Assembly: GCF_003058055.1 (NCBI RefSeq)
Contig: NZ_QBTZ01000001.1
Span: 1,056,501-1,120,500 of the forward strand
Direction: 5' to 3'
Origin: Acidovorax sp. 107
GTDB taxonomy: Bacteria > Pseudomonadota > Gammaproteobacteria > Burkholderiales > Burkholderiaceae_C
DNA length: 64,000 nucleotides
The translations under genes and the position numbers were made by a program. Below, piece after piece: positions 8,970 to 17,758 of the stretch. A model generated the notes under the pieces. The model saw nothing but the letters and a program-made list of their open reading frames with translations, did no database searches and was not told where the DNA came from. Each line of letters begins with the position of its first letter. Position 1 is the stretch's first letter.

Positions 8970-9568
8970 CTTTGGCCCCGCACCCCATCACCACCGAGCT
9001 GATCCTGGGCGGCCAGAAGAGCGGCAAATCCCGCCGCGCCGAACTGCTGGCACGCGACTGGCTGGCGCAGTCTGCCGACCGCCGCGCCGTGCTGATCGCC
9101 ACGGGCCAAGCCTGGGACGACGAAATGCGCGAGCGCATCGCCCGCCACCAGCGCGACCGCGCCGAGCGCGTGCCCGGCCTGCGGACGGTGGAAGAGCCGC
9201 GCGATGTAGCGGCGGCTCTCACGCGGCTCAGCACGCCGCAGACCCTGGTGGTGGTGGACTGCCTCACGCTGTGGCTCACCTCCTGGACCATGCCGCTGGG
9301 GTTCGAAACCATGAATTCAGAGCAAAAACAGGCGCAAGCGCTAGAGTGGCATGCCCAAGCTGCTATGTTTTTAGAAGCGATTCGGCAATCCCCCGGGCCC
9401 GTTGTTCTGGTGGGCAACGAAATAGGCCTGGGGGTCATCCCGATGGGGCGCGAGGTGCGCGCCTTTGTGGATGCGCTGGGCGCCCTCAACCAGCAGGTGG
9501 CGCAGGTCTGCCCCCGCGTTACGCTCATGGCCGCAGGCCTGCCGCTTACCTTGAAAGAACCCCGTTGA
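8966..9568 (+). CDS. cobU: Bifunctional adenosylcobinamide kinase / adenosylcobinamide-phosphate guanylyltransferase
   Basis: This 200-residue protein starts with the P-loop GGQKSGKS and contains the CobU/CobP signature near the C-terminus (NEIGLGVIPMGREVRAFVDA). It phosphorylates adenosylcobinamide and then transfers GMP to give AdoCbi-GDP, the substrate of CobS. The start overlaps the cobB stop by ATGA and the stop overlaps the btuF start (TGATG). Residues about 116-139 are encoded by a copy of the dispersed repeat described separately (9313-9383); in that stretch the protein reads Gln/Ala-rich and looks like a tolerated insertion. Confidence 0.92.
   Translation: MTLAPHPITTELILGGQKSGKSRRAELLARDWLAQSADRRAVLIATGQAWDDEMRERIARHQRDRAERVPGLRTVEEPRDVAAALTRLSTPQTLVVVDCLTLWLTSWTMPLGFETMNSEQKQAQALEWHAQAAMFLEAIRQSPGPVVLVGNEIGLGVIPMGREVRAFVDALGALNQQVAQVCPRVTLMAAGLPLTLKEPR
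9313..9383 (+). repeat. Dispersed GCTAT-type repeat, copy inside cobU
   Basis: The copy shows the family blocks in order: AAAAACAGGC, GCGCTAG (9339-9345), ATGCCC (9351-9356), GCTGCTATGTTTTTAG (9359-9374). It aligns with the copy in cbiB (13194-13252) over GCGCTAG, GCC and GCTGCTAT. It is in frame and is translated as part of CobU. Confidence 0.6.
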
Positions 9569-10491
9569 TGAAACCCACCCCCGTGCGCCGCATCCTCTGG
9601 GTGATCGCCATCCTCATCGTGCTGGGCCTGCTCATGGCCGGGCTGGCGCGGGCGCAGCCGGTGCAGGTTACCGACGACCGGGGCCGCGCGGTGACGCTGC
9701 CGCGCCCGCCCCAGCGCATCGTGAGCCTGCTGCCTTCGCTCACCGAAACGATTTGTGCGCTGGACCAATGCCACCGCCTGGTGGGAGTGGACCGTTATTC
9801 CAACTGGCCCGAGTCCGTCACCCGCCTGCCGCAGGTGGGCGGTGGGCTGGACCCCAACATCGAGGCCATCGTCGCCCTGCGGCCCGATGTGGTGCTGATG
9901 GCGACATCGTCCCGCGCCTCGGCCAGGCTGGAGCAGCTGGGCCTGGCTGTGGTGGCGCTGGAGCCCAAGACCCACGCCGACGTGCAGCGCGTGATGGGCA
10001 AGCTGGGCCAGGTGCTGGCCGTGCCCGATGCCCAGCGCGTGTGGCGCCATATCGACGCAGCGGTCGAGGCCGCCGCGCAGTCCGTGCCGCCAGCGGCACG
10101 GGGCGTGCGCGTGTACTTCGAGGTGAACCGGGGGCCGTACGGGGCAGGGGCCTCGTCGTTCATCGGCGAGACACTGACCCGGCTGGGCGCGCGCAACATC
10201 CTGCCCGCGTCGCTCGGGCCGTTTCCCAAGCTCAACCCCGAGTTTGTGGTGCGTGCCGACCCCGATCTGATCATGGTGGGCGCGCGCAGCGTGGAGGGCC
10301 TGACCGAGCGGCCTGGCTGGAGCAGCCTGCGCGCCCTGCGCGAGCAGCGGCTGTGCGTGTTCCCGCCCGACGATGCTGACGTGCTGGTGCGGCCCGGCCC
10401 GCGCATGGCGGAAGGCGCGCGCATCATGGCACGCTGCCTCGCCAGCAAGGCCGCGCCCGGTGCCAAGGCGCCTGCGGCGGTGCGCCCATGA
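9568..10491 (+). CDS. btuF: Periplasmic cobalamin-binding protein of the BtuFCD importer
   Basis: The 307-residue protein has an uncleaved-type or cleavable N-terminal hydrophobic segment (WVIAILIVLGLLMAGLARAQ) and the helical-backbone binding fold of class III solute-binding proteins (PQRIVSLLPSLTETICAL near the start; VALRPDVVLM; a long central helix). It captures cobalamin delivered by BtuB in the periplasm and hands it to BtuCD. Start overlaps the cobU stop and its stop overlaps the btuC start, in line with co-expression. Siderophore-binding relatives share the fold; the neighbours fix the assignment to B12. Confidence 0.88.
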   Translation: MKPTPVRRILWVIAILIVLGLLMAGLARAQPVQVTDDRGRAVTLPRPPQRIVSLLPSLTETICALDQCHRLVGVDRYSNWPESVTRLPQVGGGLDPNIEAIVALRPDVVLMATSSRASARLEQLGLAVVALEPKTHADVQRVMGKLGQVLAVPDAQRVWRHIDAAVEAAAQSVPPAARGVRVYFEVNRGPYGAGASSFIGETLTRLGARNILPASLGPFPKLNPEFVVRADPDLIMVGARSVEGLTERPGWSSLRALREQRLCVFPPDDADVLVRPGPRMAEGARIMARCLASKAAPGAKAPAAVRP

Positions 10492-11573
10492 TGGGATCGG
10501 TGGTGCAGCGCGGTCGCTGGCTGGCGGGCCTGCTGCTGCTGGCCAGTGCGCTGCTGGTGCCGCTGGGCACCGGCGTGGGCAGCGTGGGGCTGGAGAACCT
10601 GTGGCCCGCGCTGTGGGATCGCAGCGTCGACCCCGCCGGGAATGCCGCACGGGACATGGCCTGGCAGATCGTGTGGGAGATCCGGCTGCCGCGCACGCTG
10701 GGCGCGTGGTGCGCCGGTGCGCTGCTGGGCCTGGCCGGTGCCGTGGCGCAAGGCCTGTTTCGCAACCCGCTGGCCGACCCGTACCTGCTGGGCAGCGCCT
10801 CGGGCGCCTCTCTGGGCGTGGCCACGGCCCTGGCGATGATGGGCGGCGCTGCGGGCATGGTGGGCAGCGCCAAGGGCGCGGCCGTGGCCATGGTGTTCTC
10901 GGGCCACTGGCTGGTGCGCCTGGGCCTGACCGGCGCGGCGTTTGCCGGGGCCGTGCTGGCGGTGCTGCTCACGCTCGCGCTGGCGCGCGGCGTGCAGCAC
11001 ACATTGCGCCTGCTGCTGGCCGGGGTCATCGTGGGCGTGGTGCTGGGCGCGTTCACCTCGCTCATTCTGCTGCTGTCGCCCGATTCCCTGCAGGCCATGC
11101 AGGCGTTTCTGCTCGGCTCCACCGGCTTTGTGGGCTGGACCTCGTGCCTGTTGATGGCCGGGGTGTGGCTGCTGTGCGTGGTGGCCGCCTGGGCGCTGTC
11201 GCGGGTGCTGGATGGCCTGGCGCTGGGCGAGTCCACGGCCCACAGCCTGGGCTTGCCGCTGGCGCCGCTGCGCGCCGCGCTGGTGGCGGTGCTGGCCCTT
11301 GCCACCGGCACGGCTGTGGCGCAGACGGGGCTGATCGCTTTTGTGGGCCTGGCCGCGCCCCATCTGGTGCGCGCCGCGGTCAAGGTGCCGCATGGCCGTC
11401 TGATGGGGCTGGCCAGCCTGATGGGTGGTGTGCTGCTGGCCGGCGCAGACCTGCTGGCGCGCGGGCTGATCGCGCCGCAAGAGCTGCCTGTGGGCGTGCT
11501 CACCGCCGTGCTGGGTGGCGGCTACCTGCTGTGGCTGATGCACCGGCGCACCGGACCGGGAGGCGTGCTGTAA
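10488..11573 (+). CDS. btuC: Cobalamin ABC transporter permease, FecCD family
   Basis: This 361-residue inner-membrane protein has about ten hydrophobic segments and the FecCD/BtuC signatures RLPRTLGAWCAGALLGLAGA, PLADPYLLGSASGAS and GLIAFVGLAAPHLVR. It forms the translocation channel with BtuD. The ATGA at 10488 overlaps the btuF stop; a second ATG at 10491 is equally possible. btuD follows with no gap. Confidence 0.92.
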   Translation: MMGSVVQRGRWLAGLLLLASALLVPLGTGVGSVGLENLWPALWDRSVDPAGNAARDMAWQIVWEIRLPRTLGAWCAGALLGLAGAVAQGLFRNPLADPYLLGSASGASLGVATALAMMGGAAGMVGSAKGAAVAMVFSGHWLVRLGLTGAAFAGAVLAVLLTLALARGVQHTLRLLLAGVIVGVVLGAFTSLILLLSPDSLQAMQAFLLGSTGFVGWTSCLLMAGVWLLCVVAAWALSRVLDGLALGESTAHSLGLPLAPLRAALVAVLALATGTAVAQTGLIAFVGLAAPHLVRAAVKVPHGRLMGLASLMGGVLLAGADLLARGLIAPQELPVGVLTAVLGGGYLLWLMHRRTGPGGVL

Positions 11574-12380
11574 ATGCGCAATGCTCCTGAAAACATAGCT
11601 GTCAGCGCAGATTTAATAAGCGCCAGCATCGGAAAACACCCCATATTGCACGGCATCACGCTGCACCTGGCGGCGGGCCGGTGGACGAGCATCGTCGGCC
11701 CCAACGGCGCCGGCAAGTCCACGCTGCTGCGGGCACTGGCGGGCCTGCTGCCTTGCACTGGCAGCGTGCAGTTGCTGGGCCGGCCGCTGGCCGCCTGGCA
11801 CCGCAGCGACCGGGCGCGGGCCCTGTCGTGGCTGGGCCAGAACGAGGTGGCCGCCGACGACCTGCTGGTGTACGACGTGGCCATGCTGGGCCGCCTGCCG
11901 CACCAGCCCTGGCTGTCTCCCCCCAGCGAGGCCGACCACGCCGCCGTGGAGCAGGCCCTGCGCGCCACCCAGGCCTGGGACTGGCGCCGCCGCGCGCTCT
12001 CGCAGCTCTCGGGCGGCGAGCGCCAGCGCGTGCTGCTGGCCCGCGCGCTGGCCGTGCAGGCGCAGGTGCTGTTGATGGACGAGCCGCTGGCCAACCTCGA
12101 CCCGCCCCACCAGTCCGACTGGCTGCTGCTGGTGCGCGACCTGGTGGCCCAAGGCAAGACGGTGGTCAGCGTGCTGCACGAAGTCTCGTTTGCGCTGCAG
12201 GCGGATGATGTGGCTATCGTTGCAGCCGGCCGCCTGCGCCACCATGGCTCCACCCAAGACACCCACACCCACCGCGCGCTGGAGCAGGTGTTTGACGACC
12301 GCATTGCCATCCACCCGGTGGAGGGCCAGTGGCTGGCCTTGCCCCGTTTGCTGCCCCGCCGCCCCCCGGCGGAGCAATGA
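11574..12380 (+). CDS. btuD: Cobalamin ABC transporter ATP-binding protein
   Basis: The 268-residue protein has Walker A GPNGAGKST, the ABC signature LSGGERQR and Walker B VLLMDEPLANLD, followed by the H-loop histidine in VLHE. It powers import through BtuC. The ATG directly follows the btuC stop (TAAATG). The first 20 or so residues (APENIAVSADLISASIG) are encoded by an inverted copy of the dispersed repeat at 11581-11640, so the repeat provides much of the N-terminus before the Walker A strand. Confidence 0.92.
   Translation: MRNAPENIAVSADLISASIGKHPILHGITLHLAAGRWTSIVGPNGAGKSTLLRALAGLLPCTGSVQLLGRPLAAWHRSDRARALSWLGQNEVAADDLLVYDVAMLGRLPHQPWLSPPSEADHAAVEQALRATQAWDWRRRALSQLSGGERQRVLLARALAVQAQVLLMDEPLANLDPPHQSDWLLLVRDLVAQGKTVVSVLHEVSFALQADDVAIVAAGRLRHHGSTQDTHTHRALEQVFDDRIAIHPVEGQWLALPRLLPRRPPAEQ
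11581..11640 (-). repeat. Dispersed GCTAT-type repeat, copy at the start of btuD (inverted)
   Basis: Read on the minus strand, this copy gives GGTGTTTT, GGCGCTT, TGCGCTGA and AGCTATGTTTTC in the same order and spacing as the intergenic copy at 36413-36475. It lies in the first codons of btuD. Confidence 0.6.
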
Positions 12381-12401
12381 CCTCTGATTGAAAGACAAGC
12401 T

Positions 12402-12971
12402 ATGCAGATCGAAGCCGCCCCCACCGAAAAACGCTACGAGAAGGCCGAAGGCGAACGCCGGGGGCTCATCATCGTCAACACCGGCGACGGCAAGGGCAAA
12501 AGCACGGCCGCCTTTGGCTTGGCGCTGCGCGCCCATGGCCGGGGCAAGGCCGTGAAGATTTTCCAGTTCATGAAGGTGCCCACCGCGCGCTTTGGCGAGC
12601 ACCGCATGTTCGAGCAGATCGGCCTGCCCATCGAGGGCCTGGGCGACGGCTTCAGCTGGAAGAGCAAGGACCTGGAGCACTCTGCCAAACTCGCACGCGA
12701 CGGCTGGGAAAAGGCGCGCGCCGCCATCCTGTCGGGCGAGCATTTTCTGGTGGTGCTGGACGAGATCACCTACCCACTGATCTACGGCTGGCTGCCGCTC
12801 GATGGCGTGCTGCAGACCCTGCGCGAGCGGCCCAAGGACGTGCATGTGTGCCTCACCGGCCGCCGCTGCCCGCCCGAGATCATCGAGCTGGCCGACACCG
12901 TGACCGAGATGCAGATGGTCAAGCACGCGTTCAAGGCGGGCATTCCCGCGCAGCGCGGCATTGAAGACTAG
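12402..12971 (+). CDS. cobO: Cob(I)yrinic acid a,c-diamide adenosyltransferase
   Basis: This 189-residue protein carries the CobA/CobO/BtuR P-loop [14 protein letters not shown] near residue 27 and the downstream motifs FQFMK, VVLDEI and [16 protein letters not shown]. It transfers the 5'-deoxyadenosyl group of ATP to reduced corrinoids, forming the Co-C bond. It sits between the importer genes and cbiB, which suits its use on imported corrinoids. Confidence 0.94.
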   Translation: MQIEAAPTEKRYEKAEGERRGLIIVNTGDGKGKSTAAFGLALRAHGRGKAVKIFQFMKVPTARFGEHRMFEQIGLPIEGLGDGFSWKSKDLEHSAKLARDGWEKARAAILSGEHFLVVLDEITYPLIYGWLPLDGVLQTLRERPKDVHVCLTGRRCPPEIIELADTVTEMQMVKHAFKAGIPAQRGIED

Positions 12972-12983
12972 GGCCTGGCCCTC

Positions 12984-13988
12984 GTGTCCACCCCCTGGCT
13001 TTTCCTGCTGATGCCTACCTGGGCCTGGCCCGCTGCGGCGGTGGGCCTGGGCGTGCCGCTGCTGGCGCTGGCCATCGACTGGTGGCTGGGCGAGCCGTCG
13101 GCGCGCTGGCATCCGGTGGTGTGGATGGGCTCGGCCTTGCACCGGGGGGGCGAGTGGGTGGCCCCGCTACAGCCTGTGGCACGGGACTTTCGGCGTTTTT
13201 GGCTGGGGGCGCTAGTGTGGATTGCCCTGGCTGCTATTGTTTTGATAGTTTCCTGGTGGCTGCAGCATGCGGCCTTGATGCTGATGGCCTGGCTGGCCGT
13301 GATGATGCTGGCGTTTTTGCTCAAGCCCTTGCTGGCCTGGCGCATGCTGCACGACGAGGTGCTGGCGGTGGAGGTGGCGCTGGGCCAGTCGCTGCCCGCC
13401 GGGCGCGCGCAGCTGGCCCGGCTGGTGAGCCGTGACGTGAGCGCACTCACCGCCGTGCAGGTGCGCGAGTCGGCCATCGAGTCACTGGCCGAGAACCTGA
13501 ATGATTCCGTGGTGGCGCCGCTGTTCTGGTTTGCGCTGCTGGGCCTGCCGGGGGCTGCGCTCTACCGCCTGGCCAATACGGCCGATGCCATGTGGGGTTA
13601 CCCCGGTATGCGCAGCGGGCGCTACTGGCAATGGGCGGGCAAATGGGCGGCGCGGGCGGACGATGTGCTGTCTTGGGTGCCTGCCCGCATTACGGCCCTG
13701 TTGTTGGCCGTGGTGGCCAAGGGCCTGCCGTTTTCTGCCCTGGCCCGCCAGGCGCGCAAGACGCCATCCCCCAACAGCGGCTGGCCCATGGCGGCCATGG
13801 CGCTGGCGTTGAATGTGCGCCTGGCCAAGCCCGGTGTGTACACGCTGCACAGCAAGGGCCGCAGGGCGGGGCCGCTGGATACGCGGCGCGCTGCGCGCCT
13901 GGGCACGCAGGTGGTGCTGACCATGGTGCCCGTGGTGGCGTGCCTGCAGTTGCTGGTCCTGGTTGCAGTCGCTTGGGCGCACCCATGA
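12984..13988 (+). CDS. cbiB: Adenosylcobinamide-phosphate synthase (CbiB/CobD)
   Basis: The 334-residue membrane protein has the CbiB N-terminal pattern (DWWLGEPSARWHPVVWMG) and the conserved RDVSALTAVQVRESAIESLAENLNDS region, here RDVSAL and ESLAENLNDS. It joins aminopropanol phosphate or aminopropanol to adenosylcobyric acid. The start is GTG at 12984. A copy of the dispersed repeat is embedded in frame at 13194-13252, where it encodes part of a membrane helix (LAAIVLIVSWW). The stop overlaps the next start (ATGA). Confidence 0.9.
   Translation: MSTPWLFLLMPTWAWPAAAVGLGVPLLALAIDWWLGEPSARWHPVVWMGSALHRGGEWVAPLQPVARDFRRFWLGALVWIALAAIVLIVSWWLQHAALMLMAWLAVMMLAFLLKPLLAWRMLHDEVLAVEVALGQSLPAGRAQLARLVSRDVSALTAVQVRESAIESLAENLNDSVVAPLFWFALLGLPGAALYRLANTADAMWGYPGMRSGRYWQWAGKWAARADDVLSWVPARITALLLAVVAKGLPFSALARQARKTPSPNSGWPMAAMALALNVRLAKPGVYTLHSKGRRAGPLDTRRAARLGTQVVLTMVPVVACLQLLVLVAVAWAHP
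13194..13252 (+). repeat. Dispersed GCTAT-type repeat, copy inside cbiB
   Basis: The copy contains CGTTTTTGGCTGG, GCGCTAG (13210-13216), TTGCCCTGG and GCTATTGTTTTGATAGT (13233-13249). The last block is identical to the intergenic copy at 36413-36475 over GCTATTGTTTTGATAGT. Confidence 0.7.
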
Positions 13989-15070
13989 CCTCCCCGAGTT
14001 GTTTCTCCACGTCCGCACCATTGCATGGTGGCCCAGACGCGGCGGGCATCCCGCTGTTGGATTTCTCGACCAACAGCAATGCCTGTGGGCCATGCCCGGA
14101 GGCGCTGCACGCCGTGCAGGCGGCCGACGCCACGCGTTACCCAGACCCGGCCTACACGGCGCTGCGCGAAGCCCTGGGCACTTTCCATAGCGTGCCACCC
14201 GGCCGCATCGTGCTGGCGGCCAGTGCCAGCGAGTTCATCCACCGCATCACCGCGCTGGCAGCGCAGCAGGGCGCCGTGCAGGTGGCCGTGCCGCCGCACA
14301 GCTATGGCGACTACGCGCAGGCCGCGCAGGTCCGTGGGCTGGAGGTGGTGCGGGGCGTTAGAGCGGCTGCAGGTTTGCAGTGGGCGTGTGGGCCGTCCAG
14401 TCCGCTGGGCCTGGAGGATCCCCGCCTGCACGCCTGGCGGCAGGGGGATGTGGATGCCGTATGGCGTGTGCTCGACTGCGCGTATGTCCCCCTGCGGCTG
14501 GACCCGGAGGGCACATGGACGGGCGCGCCGTCGCAGCGCACGCCCTCGGCGTGCTGGCAGCTCTGGACCCCCAACAAGGCCCTGGGGCTTACCGGCGTGC
14601 GCGCCGCCTATGCCATTGCTCCGCCGGACTGCGAGGACCAGGCGCTTGCGCTCACAGCCCTGGCGCCATCCTGGCCTGTGGGTGCCCATGGCGTGGCCCT
14701 GCTGCAGGCGTGGATGCAAGCCTCCGTGCAACATTGGCTGGTGCACAGCCTGCGCACGCTGAGCGATTGGAAGGCGCGTCAGCTGGCCTTGTGCACCGAC
14801 CTGGGCTGGGCCGTGCACGCGGGCAGCCTGGCCAACTACTTCTGTGCGCAGCCTGCCACCTCCACATTGCAGAGCGACCTGGCGGCGCTGCGCGCCAGCG
14901 GCATCAAGCTGCGCGACGCCACATCGTTCGGCCTGCCCGGCACCGTGCGCCTGGGGGTGCTGGCGCCCGCTGCGCAAGACGCGCTGCGGGCCGCATGGCA
15001 GGCCATCTTGGGAAATTCGGGTCGTACCATCCCGAGCTGCGTTTCAACCGGTTCAGGGGAGACCTCGTGA
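13985..15070 (+). CDS. cobC: PLP-dependent aminotransferase-fold enzyme, probable L-threonine-O-3-phosphate decarboxylase
   Basis: This 361-residue class I aminotransferase-fold protein starts with LLDFSTNSNACGP-type sequence, the usual opening of CobC/CobD decarboxylases. The PLP lysine is in WTPNKALGLTG. It would make aminopropanol phosphate for the cobamide side arm, and it overlaps the cbiB stop, whose product uses that compound. The common NPNNPTG motif is not present in standard form (GPSSPLG occupies that area), so substrate assignment rests mostly on position. It ends in a GTGA overlap with the HipA-like kinase. Confidence 0.78.
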   Translation: MTSPSCFSTSAPLHGGPDAAGIPLLDFSTNSNACGPCPEALHAVQAADATRYPDPAYTALREALGTFHSVPPGRIVLAASASEFIHRITALAAQQGAVQVAVPPHSYGDYAQAAQVRGLEVVRGVRAAAGLQWACGPSSPLGLEDPRLHAWRQGDVDAVWRVLDCAYVPLRLDPEGTWTGAPSQRTPSACWQLWTPNKALGLTGVRAAYAIAPPDCEDQALALTALAPSWPVGAHGVALLQAWMQASVQHWLVHSLRTLSDWKARQLALCTDLGWAVHAGSLANYFCAQPATSTLQSDLAALRASGIKLRDATSFGLPGTVRLGVLAPAAQDALRAAWQAILGNSGRTIPSCVSTGSGETS

Positions 15071-15861
15071 GAACCATCACCGTCAATCGCTACGTCACGC
15101 CGCTGTGTGAAGGTGGCTCCATGCCTGCCATCGTCGAAGGCGACGATCTGGGCACCTACGTGCTCAAGTTCCGCGGCGCAGGGCAGGGTGTGCGCGCACT
15201 GCTGGCCGAGATGATCGCGGGCGGCATCGCCCGTGCGCTGGGCCTGCCCGTGCCCGAGATCGTGCTGGCCCAGCTCGACCCCGCCCTGGCGCAGACCGAG
15301 CCCGACCCCGAGATCCAGGACCTAGTGCGCGCCAGTGGTGGCCTGAACGTGGGGCTGGATTACCTGTCGGGCGCGCTCAACTTCGACCCGGCGGTGGATG
15401 TGGTGTCCGATGACTTCGCGTCGCGCCTGGTGTGGTTTGACGCCCTGGTGGGCAATGTGGACCGCACCGCGCGCAACACCAACCTGCTGATGTGGCACCG
15501 CCAGCCCTGGCTCATCGATCATGGCGCGGCGCTGACTTTTCACCATGCGTGGAACGGCACGGTGGCGCAGCCCGCCAAGCCCTTCGCGCCGATTGCCGAC
15601 CATGTGCTGCTGGCCCGGGCCACGCTGCTCGCGCAGGTGGATGCCGAGCTGGCTGCGCGCCTCAAGCCCGAGGTGGTTGCAGGCATCCTGGCGGAGGTGC
15701 CCGACGAGTTTTTGTTGCTGGCCGGTGCAGACCACGAAGAAGGTCTGCTGACTGCCGCCGCCACCCACCGCCAGGCCTATGTGGACTACTTCTGCGCCCG
15801 CCTGGCCGGGCGCGCCACCTGGGTGAATGCGTTGAAGGAGGCTGTCGATGCACGCGCCTGA
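15067..15861 (+). CDS. HipA-family kinase
   Basis: GTG at 15067 overlaps the cobC stop and gives 264 residues. A HipA-like kinase fold is indicated by the nucleotide-binding lysine in TYVLKF, the catalytic loop GNVDRTARNTN (an NxDRxxxN pattern) and the metal-binding DHG in LIDHGAALTF. This is the shorter, stand-alone HipA-like kinase type, without a HipB antitoxin gene beside it. Its last 14 bases overlap the DUF3037 gene. Such kinases often occur with DUF3037 proteins; neither has an established role in cobalamin synthesis. The target is unknown. Confidence 0.8.
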   Translation: MRTITVNRYVTPLCEGGSMPAIVEGDDLGTYVLKFRGAGQGVRALLAEMIAGGIARALGLPVPEIVLAQLDPALAQTEPDPEIQDLVRASGGLNVGLDYLSGALNFDPAVDVVSDDFASRLVWFDALVGNVDRTARNTNLLMWHRQPWLIDHGAALTFHHAWNGTVAQPAKPFAPIADHVLLARATLLAQVDAELAARLKPEVVAGILAEVPDEFLLLAGADHEEGLLTAAATHRQAYVDYFCARLAGRATWVNALKEAVDARA

Positions 15862-16240
15862 GGTGTATGACTACGCCATCGTGCGCGTGGTGCCGCGCGT
15901 GGAGCGCGAGGAATTCATCAACGCGGGCGTGATCCTGTCGTGCCAGCGCACCGGCTTTTTGCAGGCATCGATTGCGCTGGACGAGGCCCGCCTGCTGGCC
16001 ATAGACCCGCACGCGGATATCGACACCGTGCGCCGCCACCTGGCCGCCATTGTGGCCATCTGCGCGGGCGACGAAGGCTGCGGCCCCATTGCCCGCCTGC
16101 CGTACCGCCAGCGCTTTCACTGGCTCACCGCCAAGCGCAGCGCCATCATCCAGACCTCGCCCGTGCACACGGGCCGCTGCACCGATGCGGCAGCAGCGCT
16201 TGAACACATCATGGACCGCATGGTCCGCCCACTGCCGTGA
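15848..16240 (+). CDS. DUF3037 family protein
   Basis: The 130-residue protein matches the DUF3037 pattern: YDYAIVRVVPRVEREEFINA at the start, GVILSC, and later RFHWLTAKRSAIIQTSPVHT. No function is established for the family. It overlaps the HipA-like kinase gene by 14 bases and its stop overlaps the GTG start of cobQ, so all three are likely translated from one message. The kinase/DUF3037 pairing suggests a partner or substrate of the kinase, which is inference. Confidence 0.82.
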   Translation: MHAPEVYDYAIVRVVPRVEREEFINAGVILSCQRTGFLQASIALDEARLLAIDPHADIDTVRRHLAAIVAICAGDEGCGPIARLPYRQRFHWLTAKRSAIIQTSPVHTGRCTDAAAALEHIMDRMVRPLP

Positions 16241-17730
16241 CTTCGACCACATCCTCCCCACTGGCCCGCTGCGTGATGGTGCTCGGCACCACCAGCGGCG
16301 CAGGCAAAAGCTGGCTTACCACCGCGCTGTGCCGCTACTACAGCAACCAGGGCCTCAAGGTGGCGCCGTTCAAGGCGCAGAACATGAGCAACAACGCGCG
16401 CGTGGTGCCGGGCCCTGCGGGCGTGATGGGCGAGATCGGCAGCGCCCAGTATTTCCAGGCCCTGGCTGCGCGTGCCGAGCCTGAGGTGCGCATGAACCCG
16501 CTGCTGCTCAAGCCCGAGGCCGACACGCACAGCCAGGTCGTGCTGATGGGACAGGTGAGCGCCGAACTCACGGCCATGCCCTGGCGCGGCCGCAGCGAAA
16601 AGGTGTGGCCGCAGATCGCTGCAGCCCTCGATGCACTGCGCGCCGAGAACGACGTGGTCGTGATCGAGGGCGCAGGCTCGCCCGCCGAAATCAACCTGCA
16701 CGCCAGCGACATCGTCAACATGCGCGTGGCGCGCCATGCCAATGCACGCTGCCTGTTGGTGACCGACATCGACCGGGGCGGCGCGTTTGCGCACCTCTAC
16801 GGCACCTGGGCGCTGCTGCCCGAGGAGGAACGCGCGCTCATCCACGGCTTTGTGCTCAACAAGTTTCGCGGCGATGCCAGCCTGCTGGCGCCCGCGCCGC
16901 AAATGCTGCAAGACCTCACGGGTGTGCCCACCGTGGCCACCATCCCCATGCAGTGGCGCCATGGCCTGCCCGAAGAAGACGGCGTGTTTGACGACCGCAC
17001 CTTGTCCGCAGGCACCGTGCACACCACGGTAGCGGTGGTGGCCTACCCGCGCATCAGCAACCTGGACGAGTTCCAGCCGCTCAAGAACGTGCCCGGCGTG
17101 CGCCTGCTCTGGGTGCGCAGTCCGGCCGATCTGGCGGGGCTCAAGCCCACCGACTGGGCGGTGCTGCCCGGCTCCAAGTCCACCGCCGCTGACCTGGCCT
17201 GGCTGCGCGCGCAAGGGCTGGACCAGGCCATTGCCCAGCACGCGGGGCAAGGCGGCACCGTGCTGGGTGTGTGTGGTGGCCTGCAGATGCTGGGCGAGGC
17301 GCTGATCGACACCGCTGGCATCGACGGCAATGCGCCGGGCCTGGGCCTGCTGCCGCTGGTCACCACCTTTGAGGTCGCCAAGACCGTGCAACGCACCCAG
17401 GCGCAGTTTGGTGCGGTGTTGGGGGCCTGGGCCGCGCTGGCGAGTGTGGCCGCCACAGGCTACGAAATCCACCACGGCCAGACGGCCCAGCACCCGGCCA
17501 TGGCTGCCAAGGGCGATGTGGCGCGCGAGGTCATCCCCGGCATCGCTTGGCAGAACCCGGCGGGCAATGTGCTGGGGGTGTACCTGCACGGCCTGTTCGA
17601 GGACGCTGCGGTGCTGCACGCGCTGTTTGGCGCGCAGGTGCCCACGCTGGACAGCGTGTTTGATGGCCTTGCGGGTTTTCTGGGCAGCAGCTTTACACCG
17701 GGCGTGCTGGATGCGCTGGTGGCGCGGTAG
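16237..17730 (+). CDS. cobQ: Cobyric acid synthase, glutamine-hydrolysing
   Basis: The 497-residue protein has the N-terminal P-loop GTTSGAGKS, the CobQ signature FKAQNMSNNARV and ADTHSQVVLMG, and a C-terminal triad amidotransferase domain with the nucleophile in GVCGGLQMLGE near residue 346. It amidates positions b, d, e and g of adenosylcobyrinic acid a,c-diamide. The GTG start overlaps the DUF3037 stop. It is the last gene of the plus-strand operon. Confidence 0.95.
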   Translation: MTSTTSSPLARCVMVLGTTSGAGKSWLTTALCRYYSNQGLKVAPFKAQNMSNNARVVPGPAGVMGEIGSAQYFQALAARAEPEVRMNPLLLKPEADTHSQVVLMGQVSAELTAMPWRGRSEKVWPQIAAALDALRAENDVVVIEGAGSPAEINLHASDIVNMRVARHANARCLLVTDIDRGGAFAHLYGTWALLPEEERALIHGFVLNKFRGDASLLAPAPQMLQDLTGVPTVATIPMQWRHGLPEEDGVFDDRTLSAGTVHTTVAVVAYPRISNLDEFQPLKNVPGVRLLWVRSPADLAGLKPTDWAVLPGSKSTAADLAWLRAQGLDQAIAQHAGQGGTVLGVCGGLQMLGEALIDTAGIDGNAPGLGLLPLVTTFEVAKTVQRTQAQFGAVLGAWAALASVAATGYEIHHGQTAQHPAMAAKGDVAREVIPGIAWQNPAGNVLGVYLHGLFEDAAVLHALFGAQVPTLDSVFDGLAGFLGSSFTPGVLDALVAR

Positions 17731-17758
17731 GGAACCGGCCACCGTGCGTCTCAACGCC

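Noticed and set aside
12384..12405. AAGACAAGCTATGCAG before cobO as a seventh copy of the dispersed repeat.
   Set aside because: Only the GCTAT core matches; the GCGCTAG and GTTTTTGG blocks are absent.
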